64,000 nucleotides of DNA from contig NZ_JACKZA010000002.1 in the NCBI RefSeq assembly GCF_015100155.1, positions 1 through 64,000 of the forward strand, read 5' to 3'. A model generated the notes under the pieces. The model had not been told where the DNA came from and searched no databases. It saw only the letters and a program-made list of their open reading frames with translations. This document shows positions 63,631 to 64,000 of this stretch, piece after piece. Numbering within the stretch: position 1 is the first letter of the stretch; each line of letters starts with the position of its first letter. This stretch comes from Acidithiobacillus sp. HP-2. GTDB lineage: Bacteria; Pseudomonadota; Gammaproteobacteria; Acidithiobacillales; Acidithiobacillaceae. A program made the position numbers and the translations under genes.

Positions 63631-63660
63631 TGGCTTTTATCCGCTTTAGAGGGACGCTCC

Positions 63661-64000
63661 ATGAAAGAACTTTTAACCATGCTCCGAAGTGGAAACTGGC
63701 GCGCTTTGGTCGCCAGCTTTCTCTATTTCGACACGGGCTTTACTGTCTGGTTGCTGTATGGCCCGCTGGCCCCCTACATGATTCACTCCTTGCATCTGAG
63801 CGATGCGAAACAAGGCTTTTTAGTCGCAGTACCCATCCTCTCTGCGGCAATTTTACGCGTGGGCATGGGCAACCTTTACCAAAGCATGAATGGTCGCTGG
63901 CTGGCGCTGGGTGGTGTCGCACTATCCGCTATTCCGCCCCTTTTTCTGCTGCTTTATCCGGGTGTACCCGGTTACTCACTGCTCATCGTGCTCGGTGTGC
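63661..64000 (+). CDS. Nitrate/nitrite transporter (NarK/NrtP family), 5' part
   Basis: The first 113 residues of an MFS transporter are visible; the gene continues past the window. The opening SFLYFDTGFTVWLLYGPLAP and LSDAKQGFLVAVPILSAAIL then RVGMGNL are the signature of nitrate-nitrite porters. GAGGGA precedes the ATG. It is preceded by a sigma54-type promoter and an antitermination leader, so expression should depend on nitrogen limitation and nitrate. A nitrate reductase gene may follow outside the window. Confidence 0.88.
   Translation, partial: MKELLTMLRSGNWRALVASFLYFDTGFTVWLLYGPLAPYMIHSLHLSDAKQGFLVAVPILSAAILRVGMGNLYQSMNGRWLALGGVALSAIPPLFLLLYPGVPGYSLLIVLGV

Overview
The window reads as a chromosomal segment of an acidophilic, chemolithotrophic proteobacterium, most likely an Acidithiobacillus (class Acidithiobacillia). 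This is inferred from the leuB-asd-fimV-truA-trpFBA-accD-folC-cvpA-purF-metZ gene order, from IS types that resemble those of the genus, and from the mixture of gamma- and betaproteobacterial-looking genes. No rRNA or species marker is present, so the genus is an inference.

Layout. (1) Positions 1-25.8 kb are accessory: the 3' end of a group II intron inside an IS3-family transposase, small proline-rich secreted proteins, a TolC/adaptor/RND efflux operon (8414-3050, minus), a YnfA protein beside a permease fragment, a four-gene aldolase-PadR-CMD-hypothetical operon behind an inverted-repeat operator, a 1039-residue RelE-like/SF1-helicase/ankyrin fusion protein, an intact IS66 element with an 8-bp target duplication, an IS630 element inside a broken oxygenase gene, small exported proteins, an Hsp20 gene behind a sigma32-type promoter, a decayed RecD2 helicase gene, a frameshifted cardiolipin synthase and several transposase remnants. 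This region stops at the 3' end of a tRNA-Ser(CGA) gene. (2) 26-49.7 kb is core genome, mostly on the minus strand: secF-secD-yajC-tgt-queA, two CBS-domain proteins, then the long biosynthetic cluster running from an uncharacterised gene and leuB down to metZ; mobA-mobB-moeA run the opposite way. (3) 49.7-57.1 kb holds a secreted PLD nuclease, a HugZ-like protein, a thiopurine methyltransferase, and a LysR regulator divergent from an EmrB/OMF/EmrA-type drug exporter. (4) 57.1-61.3 kb is a plus-strand nitrosative/oxidative stress cluster behind an FNR/DNR-like box: a single-domain globin and a separate 2Fe-2S/FAD reductase (together a split flavohaemoglobin), a thioredoxin-like protein, a haemerythrin, an LbpA-type lipoyl protein, an AlkA glycosylase and a DUF488 protein; a Crp/Fnr regulator follows on the other strand. 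(5) 62.1-64 kb starts a nitrate-assimilation region: a cytosolic NrtA/NasS-like protein and a NarK/NrtP transporter that runs off the window. Each is preceded by a sigma54-type promoter, a hairpin with an A-x-x-G-x-x hexaloop, and an intrinsic terminator.

How it works together. The most novel protein is the RelE-helicase-ankyrin fusion. The most coherent regulatory story is nitrogen and NO: sigma54/NtrC-type initiation and ANTAR (NasT-type) antitermination are inferred for nitrate uptake, and a Crp/Fnr factor is inferred for the NO-protective cluster. All assignments come from reading sequence and motifs; no database search was run.
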